Below are positions 17,272 to 26,882 of a stretch of 64,000 nucleotides of DNA, in pieces (position 1 is the stretch's first letter; the number at the start of each line of letters is the position of its first letter). This DNA comes from Clostridium sp. UBA4548 (lineage in GTDB: Bacteria > Bacillota > Clostridia > Clostridiales > Clostridiaceae). The translations under genes were made by a program, and so were the position numbers. The notes under the pieces are model-generated. The model was not told where the DNA came from. It worked only from the letters and a program-made list of their open reading frames with translations, and did not search any database. The DNA is taken from contig NZ_DGLI01000043.1 in NCBI RefSeq assembly GCF_002387895.1, positions 1 through 64,000 of the forward strand, given 5' to 3'.

Positions 17272-20200
17272 TTAAAACATGCTTTCCATTCTACTCAATT
17301 GTTCTAAATCATTTTGAAGATAATGAGATGGATACATACTTAAATCATAATACATATCCCTACCTATATCAGGGCGGCGAGGAATGGTTAGCACTTCTCC
17401 AAGTGAACTTAAGGTTAAATTACGAGTATATAAAAGATGATATTCGTTTTCTAAAGCTCTCAATATTTCAATAGAATTTTCTATGCAAACCTTTGAAAGT
17501 TCATAAATACTTTTCTTGCTTGCATTTCTTATAAAGATTGGATAGGTATAGGGCATAATTGAAGTAACGGAAGGAATTAAATTTCTTCTTGGATAAATCC
17601 CTCTCCACAAGGCATCTCCTCCAATAAAAGGATACATTGAATTTTCATTAAACCAAACCTTTAGCTTTGGAATAAAATACACTGCATCTACTTCCCTATC
17701 CTGCATATCCATTAAATCCTTTCCTCTTCCGGACAAAACTCCTGCAATGATTTTCTGCACCTGCACTCCTTCTTTCTTTAAAAGGGGATCAAGTGCTTTC
17801 ATTCTGTATCCCTTATGAAGAATGTTATCTACAAGTATTACTGGTCTGTTAAAGGATCTTATCATTTTTATTTGATTTTCTAAATTTAAATAATATGGAG
17901 ACTCTCCTATAAAAAAGCTTTTCATATCTGGACTATAATATTTTTCTGTATGCAAAGCCTTTGTTACTGTATTAGGTACCACGTACCGATCTAACATATC
18001 TCCATAGGGTACACACATAGCAGCTCCATATTCCTTACTAGTACCTAATTTAGTTGATACTCCATTCTCCTTACAAACCTTTTTAATCATTTTTTCATGC
18101 AGTACGTGAGTGTCAAAGGGCAGTATAAGTTCACCAGGATATACTTGTGTTAAAGTCTCCTGTAACCTTTTTCTAGTTGAAGCAATCACTGATTTTACTC
18201 TTCCACTACTTCTAAAGGGTTCTTTTAATACATTCTCTATATCTAAATTAAGCACACATGGATTGCTCATGTTCACCCCTAGAACTGGTATAGTTTCCTC
18301 AATAGTCTCTAATTCCTTAAATCCACAGAGCTTCATACTTTCTAGGGTAGATAGAGAGTAAAACTCCTCAGCTTTAGGCTTAAAAAGTGCATACTCATAA
18401 TCCTTTGCTATAGCATAAGCTAAAGTTTCTGTAATTAGTATTTCCTCTAAGGCTTTATTTTTATCTTTATTATTTACATAAATAGCATCAATAAGAATAA
18501 GTCTTCCTGTACCACTTTCACGAACATATCTGGATACCTTTTCGCACAGTACTTCATTATAAAGATTATTAGATCTAACCCAATGTAGTGCAGAAAATCC
18601 TAATACCTGATGAGTTTCAACATTTTTAATAATCACTAATTTTGAAGCAGTTTTTTGGGAATGCTCTTTTAAAAACTGAGAAACTAGCTCCTTATCTTTA
18701 GAAGAGTTACCTATGATTTTAATTAATCCCTCTGTAATTTCTTCAGCAAACTCAATATGGATATTAGAAGAGGTTAAAGCTAATTTTTCCAAAGGCTCCC
18801 TTTGATAAAATCCATTTTCATAGATATATTGCTGGACTAATGGATCTATCAAACTAGATATATCTCTATTTCTATCAATATAATCTCTTATTTGGCTTGA
18901 ACTAATGGTTGCATAGCTTGGCGGAAGATTTAAGATCATTACTTCTCCCTGTATTTTCTTTTTAGCCTCCTCTAAGTACTTACTTTTTCCCCGCTCAAAA
19001 ATTATATGTGGAAAACTATGAATAGAGTTTTCACTATTTTCTCTTCTATAACAAGAGGCATTTAGTATTACATCACTTCCAGCTACAAAATATACTTCTG
19101 AATGACTAAAATTTTCTTTTAATCTTTTTAAATCCTCTGAATTAGAAATATTAGTTTGAAATATTTCTGGGTAGATAAATATATCTAATTCATCTGCAAC
19201 AGACATATTTATTAAAATCTTTCTCAATAAATTAGGTAAGGTTTTCTTAGACCAAGAAAACTCATCCACTGCTAAATAAACTTCAAAGCCTTTATCTCTT
19301 ATTGCCTTTGCAATAATTTTATGGCTTATGGAAAATGGGTCAAAGGTACCTGGGAAAAAGGCTATTTTCGATGATATGGGTATATCTATTTCTCCTTTAA
19401 AAAAGCTATAATCTGATATAAATCTATATATATGATTTAAAGCAGCAGAATTAGTTAGAAAAATAATTCTGTCTCTTTCATCATCAGTAATTAAGGTAAG
19501 GATTTTCTTACCAACAAGCTTGAAAATATTATACTTTTCTTCCAAAGACAAAGTTTTTGCGCCAAAGATATCCTTACCTAAACTACTTATAGCAGCTTGT
19601 TTAACTCTAATTTTATAGTCACCTAGACCATTTAATAATATTCCTATCATATTTATAAGACGTTTATGACTTGCTTCCTTCTTCTCAATAAATCTACTCT
19701 GGTATTTTCCATAGCCTGCTACACAAGTTCCAATAGTTTTGAGAATTAGAGGCTTAATATTTTCCTCTGAGGATTTTATTTTATATTTAAAATCCTCAAT
19801 AATCTCATTTAATTCTTTTGGTTCTAACCATAGAAGAACTTCTCCTAACAAGGGTGGAATATACTCAGTAAACCTGTGCTCATCTATTTCTAAGGCTCTT
19901 AAAAGCTCTACTGCTACTTCATTTCTTTCTGGTAAAGTTAGGTGAGGCATAATTCTAAGTATAGCAAAACCAGCCCTTTTTCTTACAGTTTCTATTGCAC
20001 TTACCTTTATTAAATTACAAAAATGAATAGCTGTATGAAGTCCTGTAATTCCTATGTTTTTAAGAGTGTATTCTAAAAGTAATTCAATTTGGTTTTTCTT
20101 TTTAATCCAATCTGTCGCAGATTTTAAATTACTTAAAAATATTTCAGGAATTCTAACATTATCAAGGTCGCAGTATCTCTCAAAGATGATAATCTTTTCC

Positions 20201-22188
20201 CTCATATTAAGCTGAGTTGCTAACTTTAACTTCAGCAAATTCTCTGTTGGAATTTTACTTCTACTATTTGATATAGAAAGATATTCTACTGCCATTTCTC
20301 TAAGTTCATCATTTGAGTTTGATTTTTCTAAAACCTCACTCATAACCTCTAGAGCTGCTAATCTTAAAGTAGTATTCCTTTTTTTAGCCATAGAAATTAT
20401 ATAATTAAATAAAAGCCCTAGTTTTTCCTCATAAGGTTCCACGGGAATATACTTAGCTGTTTCTAATAGAAACAACTGGGTTTCATTGCTTAAGTTTCCT
20501 GTAGCACTATAGTAATCCATCAATATACTTCTATAAGTAGCTATAAAGGTTCTTCTGCAGTTTTTAAATAGTGAATTTACCATAATTCTCGTGCTGTAGC
20601 CTATCCAACTTCTATGACTTGCGATTATTTTATAATTTGGATAAAGCAATAAATCTAAATATTCCTTAAATAATTGACCACTATTAATCTCTGACTTTTC
20701 AAGAATCACATTTTTGGGAATTTCCTTATTGTAATCCTCATCAAAAATCCCAATTAAAATTCCTATAAGTTCTGCACAATGTCTTCTTATATCATCTTCT
20801 GGGTGAGTAAGATTGTCATACAAAAATCTCATAGTTTGTATCTTTTGTTTTTGTGTTAAATAAGTAGAGTATTCTTCAAAGACCCTTATGTATTGTCTTA
20901 AATTCTTCCAATGTTCCTCACTTCTTGCTTGCTCAAAAATTTCCTCAATAGAATACTCATCACGAAGAGCATGCATAAGCTTGATATTATGGTTTATTGA
21001 AAGGTACCTTAGATTCTGAACTACCTCCTTCCCCTGCATTAAGGAGTAAATAGGTTTATCAATAAGAGTTAAGTTTTGATTTTCCTCAAGAGTGGTATCA
21101 ACTCCAATACTTACTAAATAATCCTCAAAATCCTTAAGCTTTGCATAAACTCTTCTATATCTTTTTTCTTTCTTATCATCCAGATTTTCTAACTTATCTA
21201 AAATTACTCTAAAAGAATCAGCAAGGGAAAATATATGCATCTTTGCCCCTTTGTCTGTTTGAATATTTTTCACTCTGAAATCTGAATAAATTAAGATAAG
21301 ATTCTCTAGTGAAAGATTCTCTAGTTCTAAATCCCAAGTTGAGTGATTTATTGCTACATTCCTTATATAATTAATATTATGTTTTTTAAACCATTGATCT
21401 GTGTAATAGTAATGAAGATGTGGAACTCTCTTAAGTTCCTCCCCTTTACAACCATACTTTCCTATATCATGACCTGCTGCAGCTCCCGAAACTCTCCCTA
21501 AGTCTACTGGGAGATTTTTAAGCTTCGCCTGTCGTCCAATGTATAAAGATAAATGATGAACTCCACAAATATGATCTAGTGTATTGTACCCAAATACTTC
21601 TCCGTTTAGCTTCATAGTTTCATAAATATAGTCCCTTTTAAAAGCTTTAAGAAACTTTACATATTCCTCATCACTTTCAAGTCCTCTGATTTCTCCCTGT
21701 GTTAAGAACTTTATAGGGTACAAGCTTTGCCAGGTGCTATCTTCTGTATTCTTTTGTACCTCAGATACAACTCTTAAAACTTTTAGGTACACTTCACACA
21801 GAGCATCATATAAGGAATTTAACTTAATTGGTACTGCTTCTGGAAAAGATTTCTTAAGCGAATAATTATATAAATAATTCAACCATTTATTTTGATTATC
21901 TTCTAATTGAAAATTTATATCTAAAGTAACTTCCTCTTCATCTTTATAAACACTTTTTGATCTATTAAATTCTAATATATTTTTCATTAACTCTTCACAA
22001 AGTAAAAGAGTTCTTCTACAACTAAAATCCTTTTCTTCCGCCATGGTTACTAAATTTTCTATATATGAATTACTTTTTAAAAATTCTCCAACTAATGCCT
22101 TCGAGATATTGCTAACTTTTAAGTATCTAGAGGTCAAAAGCTTTTTAGATATTTTTTGATTAAGCTCTTTAAAACTTAAATTTTCCAT
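17272..22188 (-). CDS. Giant multidomain protein: HD domain, helical repeats, NadD-like nucleotidyltransferase, PRTase-like end
   Basis: 1638 residues, no signal peptide or membrane segment. An HD phosphohydrolase-type domain lies near 200-310 (DHICGVHH, AAGHDIGK with H240-D241, INHS, and Asp303). Helical, HEAT/ARM-like repeats fill about 400-925. A cytidylyltransferase/NadD-like domain follows at about 940-1128, with FFPGTFDPFSISH (944-956), VAGSD (1035-1039) and ISSSQIR (1095-1101). About 1145-1300 looks GNAT-like (RESGTGRLILIDAIYV). Near 1440-1490 RPVILVDNILHKGY recalls the PRPP loop of phosphoribosyltransferases. Domain identities are from motifs, not searches. First gene of a leftward operon with dehydrogenase-like, Cys-rich and flavodoxin-like partners. 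A nucleotide- or cofactor-linked role is inference. Confidence 0.8.
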   Translation of the reverse strand: MENLSFKELNQKISKKLLTSRYLKVSNISKALVGEFLKSNSYIENLVTMAEEKDFSCRRTLLLCEELMKNILEFNRSKSVYKDEEEVTLDINFQLEDNQNKWLNYLYNYSLKKSFPEAVPIKLNSLYDALCEVYLKVLRVVSEVQKNTEDSTWQSLYPIKFLTQGEIRGLESDEEYVKFLKAFKRDYIYETMKLNGEVFGYNTLDHICGVHHLSLYIGRQAKLKNLPVDLGRVSGAAAGHDIGKYGCKGEELKRVPHLHYYYTDQWFKKHNINYIRNVAINHSTWDLELENLSLENLILIYSDFRVKNIQTDKGAKMHIFSLADSFRVILDKLENLDDKKEKRYRRVYAKLKDFEDYLVSIGVDTTLEENQNLTLIDKPIYSLMQGKEVVQNLRYLSINHNIKLMHALRDEYSIEEIFEQARSEEHWKNLRQYIRVFEEYSTYLTQKQKIQTMRFLYDNLTHPEDDIRRHCAELIGILIGIFDEDYNKEIPKNVILEKSEINSGQLFKEYLDLLLYPNYKIIASHRSWIGYSTRIMVNSLFKNCRRTFIATYRSILMDYYSATGNLSNETQLFLLETAKYIPVEPYEEKLGLLFNYIISMAKKRNTTLRLAALEVMSEVLEKSNSNDELREMAVEYLSISNSRSKIPTENLLKLKLATQLNMREKIIIFERYCDLDNVRIPEIFLSNLKSATDWIKKKNQIELLLEYTLKNIGITGLHTAIHFCNLIKVSAIETVRKRAGFAILRIMPHLTLPERNEVAVELLRALEIDEHRFTEYIPPLLGEVLLWLEPKELNEIIEDFKYKIKSSEENIKPLILKTIGTCVAGYGKYQSRFIEKKEASHKRLINMIGILLNGLGDYKIRVKQAAISSLGKDIFGAKTLSLEEKYNIFKLVGKKILTLITDDERDRIIFLTNSAALNHIYRFISDYSFFKGEIDIPISSKIAFFPGTFDPFSISHKIIAKAIRDKGFEVYLAVDEFSWSKKTLPNLLRKILINMSVADELDIFIYPEIFQTNISNSEDLKRLKENFSHSEVYFVAGSDVILNASCYRRENSENSIHSFPHIIFERGKSKYLEEAKKKIQGEVMILNLPPSYATISSSQIRDYIDRNRDISSLIDPLVQQYIYENGFYQREPLEKLALTSSNIHIEFAEEITEGLIKIIGNSSKDKELVSQFLKEHSQKTASKLVIIKNVETHQVLGFSALHWVRSNNLYNEVLCEKVSRYVRESGTGRLILIDAIYVNNKDKNKALEEILITETLAYAIAKDYEYALFKPKAEEFYSLSTLESMKLCGFKELETIEETIPVLGVNMSNPCVLNLDIENVLKEPFRSSGRVKSVIASTRKRLQETLTQVYPGELILPFDTHVLHEKMIKKVCKENGVSTKLGTSKEYGAAMCVPYGDMLDRYVVPNTVTKALHTEKYYSPDMKSFFIGESPYYLNLENQIKMIRSFNRPVILVDNILHKGYRMKALDPLLKKEGVQVQKIIAGVLSGRGKDLMDMQDREVDAVYFIPKLKVWFNENSMYPFIGGDALWRGIYPRRNLIPSVTSIMPYTYPIFIRNASKKSIYELSKVCIENSIEILRALENEYHLLYTRNLTLSSLGEVLTIPRRPDIGRDMYYDLSMYPSHYLQNDLEQLSRMESMF

Positions 22189-22428
22189 AGATGCCCTCCT
22201 AACAAACTCTACAATGGTTATTTGTTCATTTCTATTACCTATATTATATTTTAAATTATAACCTTCTAATCTAGTTATTTATAGTGTGTGAAAAATAAAT
22301 AATCTTATATCTCCTCAATATAGTAGTAAGATACTTTATTTCACTGTATATATTAGCACTTACTGAATATAACCTTTTAACTTAAGAAATAATAAAACCA
22401 TAGTTATAGGAGAAAGGAAGTTATATTC

Positions 22429-22746
22429 ATGAATTTAAATATAGATAAATCCTTAGTATGCCCAAAATGTAATTCTAACCATTTTGAAATGAAACGAGAG
22501 GCTACTTATGTGTATACTTATGAGGTAAATCCATCTGATATGGTTTCTGATATTAAAGAAACAAAAGAAACTCCCTACTTATTTGATAATAGAGAACAGA
22601 TCAATGAAAAAGAGTATTTAGTCTGTAAGGATTGTGGTTCCACATATCCTTGCTCTATTGATAGAAATAATAATAAAATTACTCTTACAATACTTCGAAA
22701 AGCCATTCGTGCAGATCATCAAGAAAAACCAGAATATTGGGGATAA
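22429..22746 (+). CDS. Zinc-ribbon protein of unknown function
   Basis: 105 residues, divergent from the giant gene. CPKC (11-14) and CKDC (about 64-67) form a split zinc ribbon around an acidic insert (about 20-58). The C-terminal AIRADHQEKPEYWG is unusual for a simple ribbon. The ATG follows AGGAGAAAGGAAG. No enzymatic motif is present. It may be a nucleic-acid or metal-binding accessory factor; the neighbour at 17272-22188 reads the other way, so a functional link is unproven. Confidence 0.7.
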   Translation: MNLNIDKSLVCPKCNSNHFEMKREATYVYTYEVNPSDMVSDIKETKETPYLFDNREQINEKEYLVCKDCGSTYPCSIDRNNNKITLTILRKAIRADHQEKPEYWG

Positions 22747-22922
22747 AGTAATTCAAAAATGTTTTTAAAAACTGATTTAATTATACTTCTAGATAGAATG
22801 TCTGAAGACAATATATCTTTTAGCAAAATTAAACCTATTATCAAAAGCACTAAGAAATTGACTTTTTCATTACTTTTAAAAAGGGCTATCTCAAAATGAA
22901 TATTTATTAATTTAATACTAAT

Positions 22923-22969
22923 AAAGCCATGAATAGTAGAGGAGTTATTTATCTACTATCCATGGCTTT
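22923..22969. terminator. Bidirectional terminator between convergent genes
   Basis: AAAGCCATGAATAGTAGA / TCTACTATCCATGGCTTT with an 11-nt loop, between the zinc-ribbon gene and the TIGR03943 gene. Confidence 0.8.
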
Positions 22970-23039
22970 GGTATTACATAGGACCTTTATGCATTGTGCA
23001 GTATCCTCTCTTTTATAGTTTCAAGTTCTTTCAACATTT

Positions 23040-23843
23040 TTACTTATTAATATCAGGATACACATAGATATTTTCTGGTGTTTGAATTTTTTCCACCTTA
23101 GTTACTTCTATCAAAGGTAAGGTAAAAGCCTCATTATTTTCTAAAGAGCTATACTGGGTGCTTTGAATTACACCTTCTATATTAACCCATGTATCCTTTT
23201 CTAAATTCTTTGCTTCAGCCCATTTAGCCATTAACCCCATAACTTGAGCATCTGCAGCACAACAGGCCATAGACATTCTACCTACAACAAATTCACCCTC
23301 TTTGAAATCTTCTCGCTTAAATACAAAGCCAGTAATTACTACCTTTTTACTTCTGTATTTTTCTAAGTTTGATCCAATATCATTAACAGCTTTATAAAAA
23401 TTACCATCATCTATTATTATAGTATTATCATTTGTTAAGGATAAGGTTTCTTTTAACTTATTTTCACTAACTTTTTCATCCTTACTATTTGAACTAGGAG
23501 CCTTTAATTTATCCCTATTGGTATAACTTGGCAAACTCATAGTTTTATTTTCCGCAATAGCTAAGTTTATTCCCTTTTCTGCTGATACAAATCCTATAAT
23601 TAAAGTTAATAGTAATAATATATAGCTACTACTTATTGGTTTATAGTTTTTAGGAGAAAACACCTTATTTCCTTGATAAAAGGTTAATATAGTAAACATA
23701 ATTAGTGCAAACATCATGTAATTTATCATTTTGGGACTAATAAAAGTCTTTATTTTTCCAGTAAAGATTAAGTAATAAAAAAGTGTTGAAAATCCTAAAA
23801 GAACAATAAAGGTGAAAAACTCTTCTATATTAAACTTCTTCAT
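23040..23843 (-). CDS. TIGR03943-type membrane protein, partner of the permease
   Basis: 267 residues. Two to four N-terminal membrane segments (about 10-95) are followed by an extracellular, OB-like region (about 135-260) that contains VVITGFVFKRED and a Cys pair in RMSMACCAADA. It matches the B. subtilis YcgQ type, which is regularly coded next to YcgR-like permeases. It starts four bases inside the permease gene (ATG/TGA-type overlap), so the two are translationally coupled and probably form one complex. The transported solute is unknown; CobW-type GTPases upstream suggest a metal. Confidence 0.85.
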   Translation of the reverse strand: MKKFNIEEFFTFIVLLGFSTLFYYLIFTGKIKTFISPKMINYMMFALIMFTILTFYQGNKVFSPKNYKPISSSYILLLLTLIIGFVSAEKGINLAIAENKTMSLPSYTNRDKLKAPSSNSKDEKVSENKLKETLSLTNDNTIIIDDGNFYKAVNDIGSNLEKYRSKKVVITGFVFKREDFKEGEFVVGRMSMACCAADAQVMGLMAKWAEAKNLEKDTWVNIEGVIQSTQYSSLENNEAFTLPLIEVTKVEKIQTPENIYVYPDINK

Positions 23844-24880
23844 TTAATCACCCCAAACATTACTGCCACATTTGTGTAAGCAGCTATGATGAAAACTACT
23901 AATCCTATATAGACGGTCAAAAGAATAGCTACTTTGCCTTTAAAATTGCCAAATAGCATGAAGGTGTTTTTTATATCTAACATTGGCCCAAGAAGTAAAA
24001 AACCTAAAATAGAACCTACTGTAAATTGCGATAAAAAGGTTCTTGCTATAAAAGCGTCTGCTTCCGAACATATTGATAGTAAAAATGCCAGTGCCATCAT
24101 TATGCCAATAGAAGCCATAGGCCTACTACCTAGGGAGGTCATTACATCTCTTGATACTAAGGTTTGAAATACCCCTGATATGAATGCTCCAAAAATTAAA
24201 TACTTACTTATAGATAAAAATTCCCTAGTGGTATGATCAAGAATTATGCTAAGCTTTGATTTATACTTATATAAAGGATTATTAATGTCACATCCACAAT
24301 TACATCCATACTCATCTTTATATCCGTTATTCTTAAGTGGAGATATGGCCTTCTTTTCCACCATAGATATAAAAATTCCAATGGTTATAGCCGCTATAAT
24401 TCCAAAGCCACCTCTCATAATCACCATTGAAGGCTTATCATAAAAGGCATAATAAGTTGATAAAAGCACCACTGGATTTACTATGGGTACTGCCAGCATA
24501 AAGGTTACCCCCAAACCTAAAGGAAGGCCTTTTTTTATCAACCTTCTAGCAATAGGTATAATGGCACATTCGCATACTGGAAAGATGAACCCCATAAGTG
24601 AAGCTCCAAAAAATCCTAAAAATTTGTTCTTAGGTATTATTTTTGTTATGGTTTCCTCTGACACAAATACTTGAATTAAAGCAGATACAAATGCACCTAA
24701 TAAAATAAATGGGATACCTTCAAGAACAATACTTGTAAAAATGGTTGCAAAGCTTTGAAGCATATTTGTATCTATGACTCCTATATTCTTCATCCTTAGC
24801 AAACTAAAAGCAATAACTCCTATTATTGCGATATAAAGAAGGAGTGTATATTTTTTTTCATAATTAACTCTATTTTCCAC
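23840..24880 (-). CDS. ArsP/YcgR-type permease (DUF318)
   Basis: 346 residues, eight or more membrane segments. The two halves show the paired PIVNPVVLLSTYYAF and CSEADAFIARTF segments typical of the DUF318/ArsP_1 permeases, and the cytoplasmic loop contains the Cys cluster YGCNCGCD (about 190-197). The family includes organoarsenical exporters and the B. subtilis YcgR protein. With its TIGR03943 partner and two CobW-type GTPases in the same direction it is probably part of a metal-handling transcript; this is inferred from context, no operator was recognised. Confidence 0.88.
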   Translation of the reverse strand: MENRVNYEKKYTLLLYIAIIGVIAFSLLRMKNIGVIDTNMLQSFATIFTSIVLEGIPFILLGAFVSALIQVFVSEETITKIIPKNKFLGFFGASLMGFIFPVCECAIIPIARRLIKKGLPLGLGVTFMLAVPIVNPVVLLSTYYAFYDKPSMVIMRGGFGIIAAITIGIFISMVEKKAISPLKNNGYKDEYGCNCGCDINNPLYKYKSKLSIILDHTTREFLSISKYLIFGAFISGVFQTLVSRDVMTSLGSRPMASIGIMMALAFLLSICSEADAFIARTFLSQFTVGSILGFLLLGPMLDIKNTFMLFGNFKGKVAILLTVYIGLVVFIIAAYTNVAVMFGVIK

Positions 24881-24952
24881 TATTCTTCTCCTTTTGATTT
24901 ACAAATGATTTGCTAATTAAATTCTTCTCAATACTCGGTCTCTATTTTTTAT

Positions 24953-25585
24953 TTATGCCCTTAATTTTTTTAAAAATATGTCCCATGTCTTTAAAATTCC
25001 TCTATGAAATAATTTACTCCTGTTAAGGGTTTCTTTTATATTGCTAATATGTTCTACTTCTAATATTGGTATAAACGCTTTATATACTTTAATAGTTTGT
25101 GTCACAGTATTTAGAGAGTCCTTATGAATATCCTTTGTATTATTTAAAATCACTAAATCGCTTATTTGAAGACAAGGTAACAAGAATCTTCCCATATTAT
25201 TTAAATAGGTGATAAAGGTTACCGCCTCGGAAACAAAATAAGTTGTAGTTAACTTTGAAAGTTCCTTGATCCTTTTACTGTGAATAAGCTCTAGCAATTT
25301 ATTAATGTCTTCTGTACCATTAAATTCTATGATAACTCTGTGTGGTGTTATCTTCTGCAGAATATCACTAAACCTTCTTTCAGAAAACTCTTCGTAGCTC
25401 ATAGGTGCATATCTTATATTTTTATTTTTTATAAACTTTTCTTCAATACTTCCAGCTCCACATTCTAATTGTATTATTAAAACTTTCTCCTCTTTACCTA
25501 AAGTATGTTCTAATAAGGCGTTAATAAAAGTGGTCTTTCCTGAACCTATGAAGCCTGTTACAATTTCAATATCTGTTTTCATCAT
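24953..25585 (-). CDS. Short CobW-type P-loop GTPase without the CXCC motif
   Basis: 210 residues. Walker A is GFIGSGKTT (about 11-19), but where full CobW/COG0523 proteins have the metal-binding GCICC motif this one has ECGAGS (near 42-47), and the C-terminal CobW_C domain is missing. NTKD near 147-150 could serve as the guanine-specificity NKxD. It follows the longer GTPase by 11 bp, so the two may act as a pair, one binding metal and the other regulatory. Start codon could be either of two adjacent ATGs. Confidence 0.8.
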   Translation of the reverse strand: MMKTDIEIVTGFIGSGKTTFINALLEHTLGKEEKVLIIQLECGAGSIEEKFIKNKNIRYAPMSYEEFSERRFSDILQKITPHRVIIEFNGTEDINKLLELIHSKRIKELSKLTTTYFVSEAVTFITYLNNMGRFLLPCLQISDLVILNNTKDIHKDSLNTVTQTIKVYKAFIPILEVEHISNIKETLNRSKLFHRGILKTWDIFLKKLRA

Positions 25586-25596
25586 AATTTTTACCT

Positions 25597-26559
25597 CTAT
25601 TTTGAGTTAAGAAATAACTTTTTAATTGCTTCCTTATTTAGTCCACTTCCAATAACACAAACCCGACCTGTATACTCAGGATAACTTTCTCTCATTTGAA
25701 ATTCTTCTGGTACATAATCAAATTGAATCCACTTCTTTTCTTCAGTCTCCACAATACCTTTTGCTCTAAGTATTGTCCCGTAGGTTGAATCCTTTTCCAT
25801 GACTTGTAGAAACCTTTCAAGAGATTTTTCACTAAAAACCTTTGGTGTTTCTATACCTACAGTTTGAAAAACTTCATTTGCCTTATGATTTACAGAATTT
25901 CTTATTTTACCTGCCAACATTGGCTTTTTAACTAAATTTACACTGTCCAAAGTGTCATTCCCTTTACTTTCACTAATAGCTATTATTTTCTCTGCTTTTA
26001 TATTCTCCCAAGGTGTAGTAATGATATGTGCTTTGGTGTTGATAGTTTGTAAACTTTCTACAACCTCTAATAACTTATATAGAGAAAGCTTTTGACTTCT
26101 ACTAATGATTAGTGTATTAGCATTTTGAATCTGATTTTTATAAAACTCACTAAAATTTTTAATGTAAGTGTGATACTTTAATCCATCTACTACTGTAATT
26201 ATCATATTGATTATTGCTAACTCTTTTATTTCTTCTCCTTTACATACATTTAAAATATCAGATAATTTTCCTACACCTGATGGCTCAATTATTATTCTAG
26301 TTGGATTAAATTTTTCTATAACTTCTTTTATTGCCTTACTAAAATCTGAGGATACTGTACAACAAATGCATCCAGCATTTATTTCTCTTACTTGAACATT
26401 GGAACTCTTTAAAATACTTCCATCAATTCCCACTTCACCAAACTCATTCTCAATGATAACAATATTTTCATGTTGTAGTTTTTCACTGATTAACTTCTTA
26501 ATAAGCATGGTTTTTCCTGCACCTAAAAATCCAGAAAGTATATCTATCTTTGTTTTCAA
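25597..26559 (-). CDS. CobW/COG0523 GTPase, putative metallochaperone
   Basis: 320 residues from a TTG start preceded by GGGGGAGA. Walker A GFLGAGKT (11-18), Walker B-like ENEFGEVGIDG (38-48), the metal-binding CXCC motif in GCICCTVS (about 63-70), and a C-terminal CobW_C part (about 225-315, KGIVETEEKKWIQFDYVP). Members move zinc or other divalent metals to client enzymes. First gene of the leftward operon leading to the permease pair. No convincing Zur box is seen in the upstream gap. Confidence 0.88.
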   Translation of the reverse strand: MKTKIDILSGFLGAGKTMLIKKLISEKLQHENIVIIENEFGEVGIDGSILKSSNVQVREINAGCICCTVSSDFSKAIKEVIEKFNPTRIIIEPSGVGKLSDILNVCKGEEIKELAIINMIITVVDGLKYHTYIKNFSEFYKNQIQNANTLIISRSQKLSLYKLLEVVESLQTINTKAHIITTPWENIKAEKIIAISESKGNDTLDSVNLVKKPMLAGKIRNSVNHKANEVFQTVGIETPKVFSEKSLERFLQVMEKDSTYGTILRAKGIVETEEKKWIQFDYVPEEFQMRESYPEYTGRVCVIGSGLNKEAIKKLFLNSK

Positions 26560-26796
26560 AATTCATCTCCCCCACTAATTTTCATATGATTTTATAATTA
26601 ATTCATTGTAATCATCTAATGACTATTCTACTTGTGGTTTTTAATAGCACCCTAAAAACCCTTTGTACTCCTTTAAATTTATATTTGAACACCTGTAAGT
26701 TTATGCATAAACCTAACCTTATATATAAAATAAATTCCATAGTAAATAATGATGTTTAGACTAAATTTTTACTTTTACTTTAATAATATTCTAAAA
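26560..26796. other. Intergenic region upstream of the CobW operon
   Basis: Must contain the promoter of the leftward metal operon. I looked for a Zur-type TCGTAAT inverted repeat and did not find one. Confidence 0.35.
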
Positions 26797-26840
26797 CAAA
26801 AAAGAAGTAAATGCAAATTATTTGCATTTACTTCTTTTTT
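26797..26840. terminator. Terminator after pdxT
   Basis: AAAAAAGAAGTAAATGCAAA / TTTGCATTTACTTCTTTTTT is a perfect stem flanked by A and T runs, able to act in both directions. Confidence 0.9.
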
Positions 26841-26882
26841 GCATGATCTAAGTTAACCTCTAAGTAGTAATTAGAGTGATTC

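Noticed and set aside
26560..26796. Zur box upstream of the CobW operon
   Set aside because: No inverted repeat close to TCGTAAT-N-ATTACGA was found.
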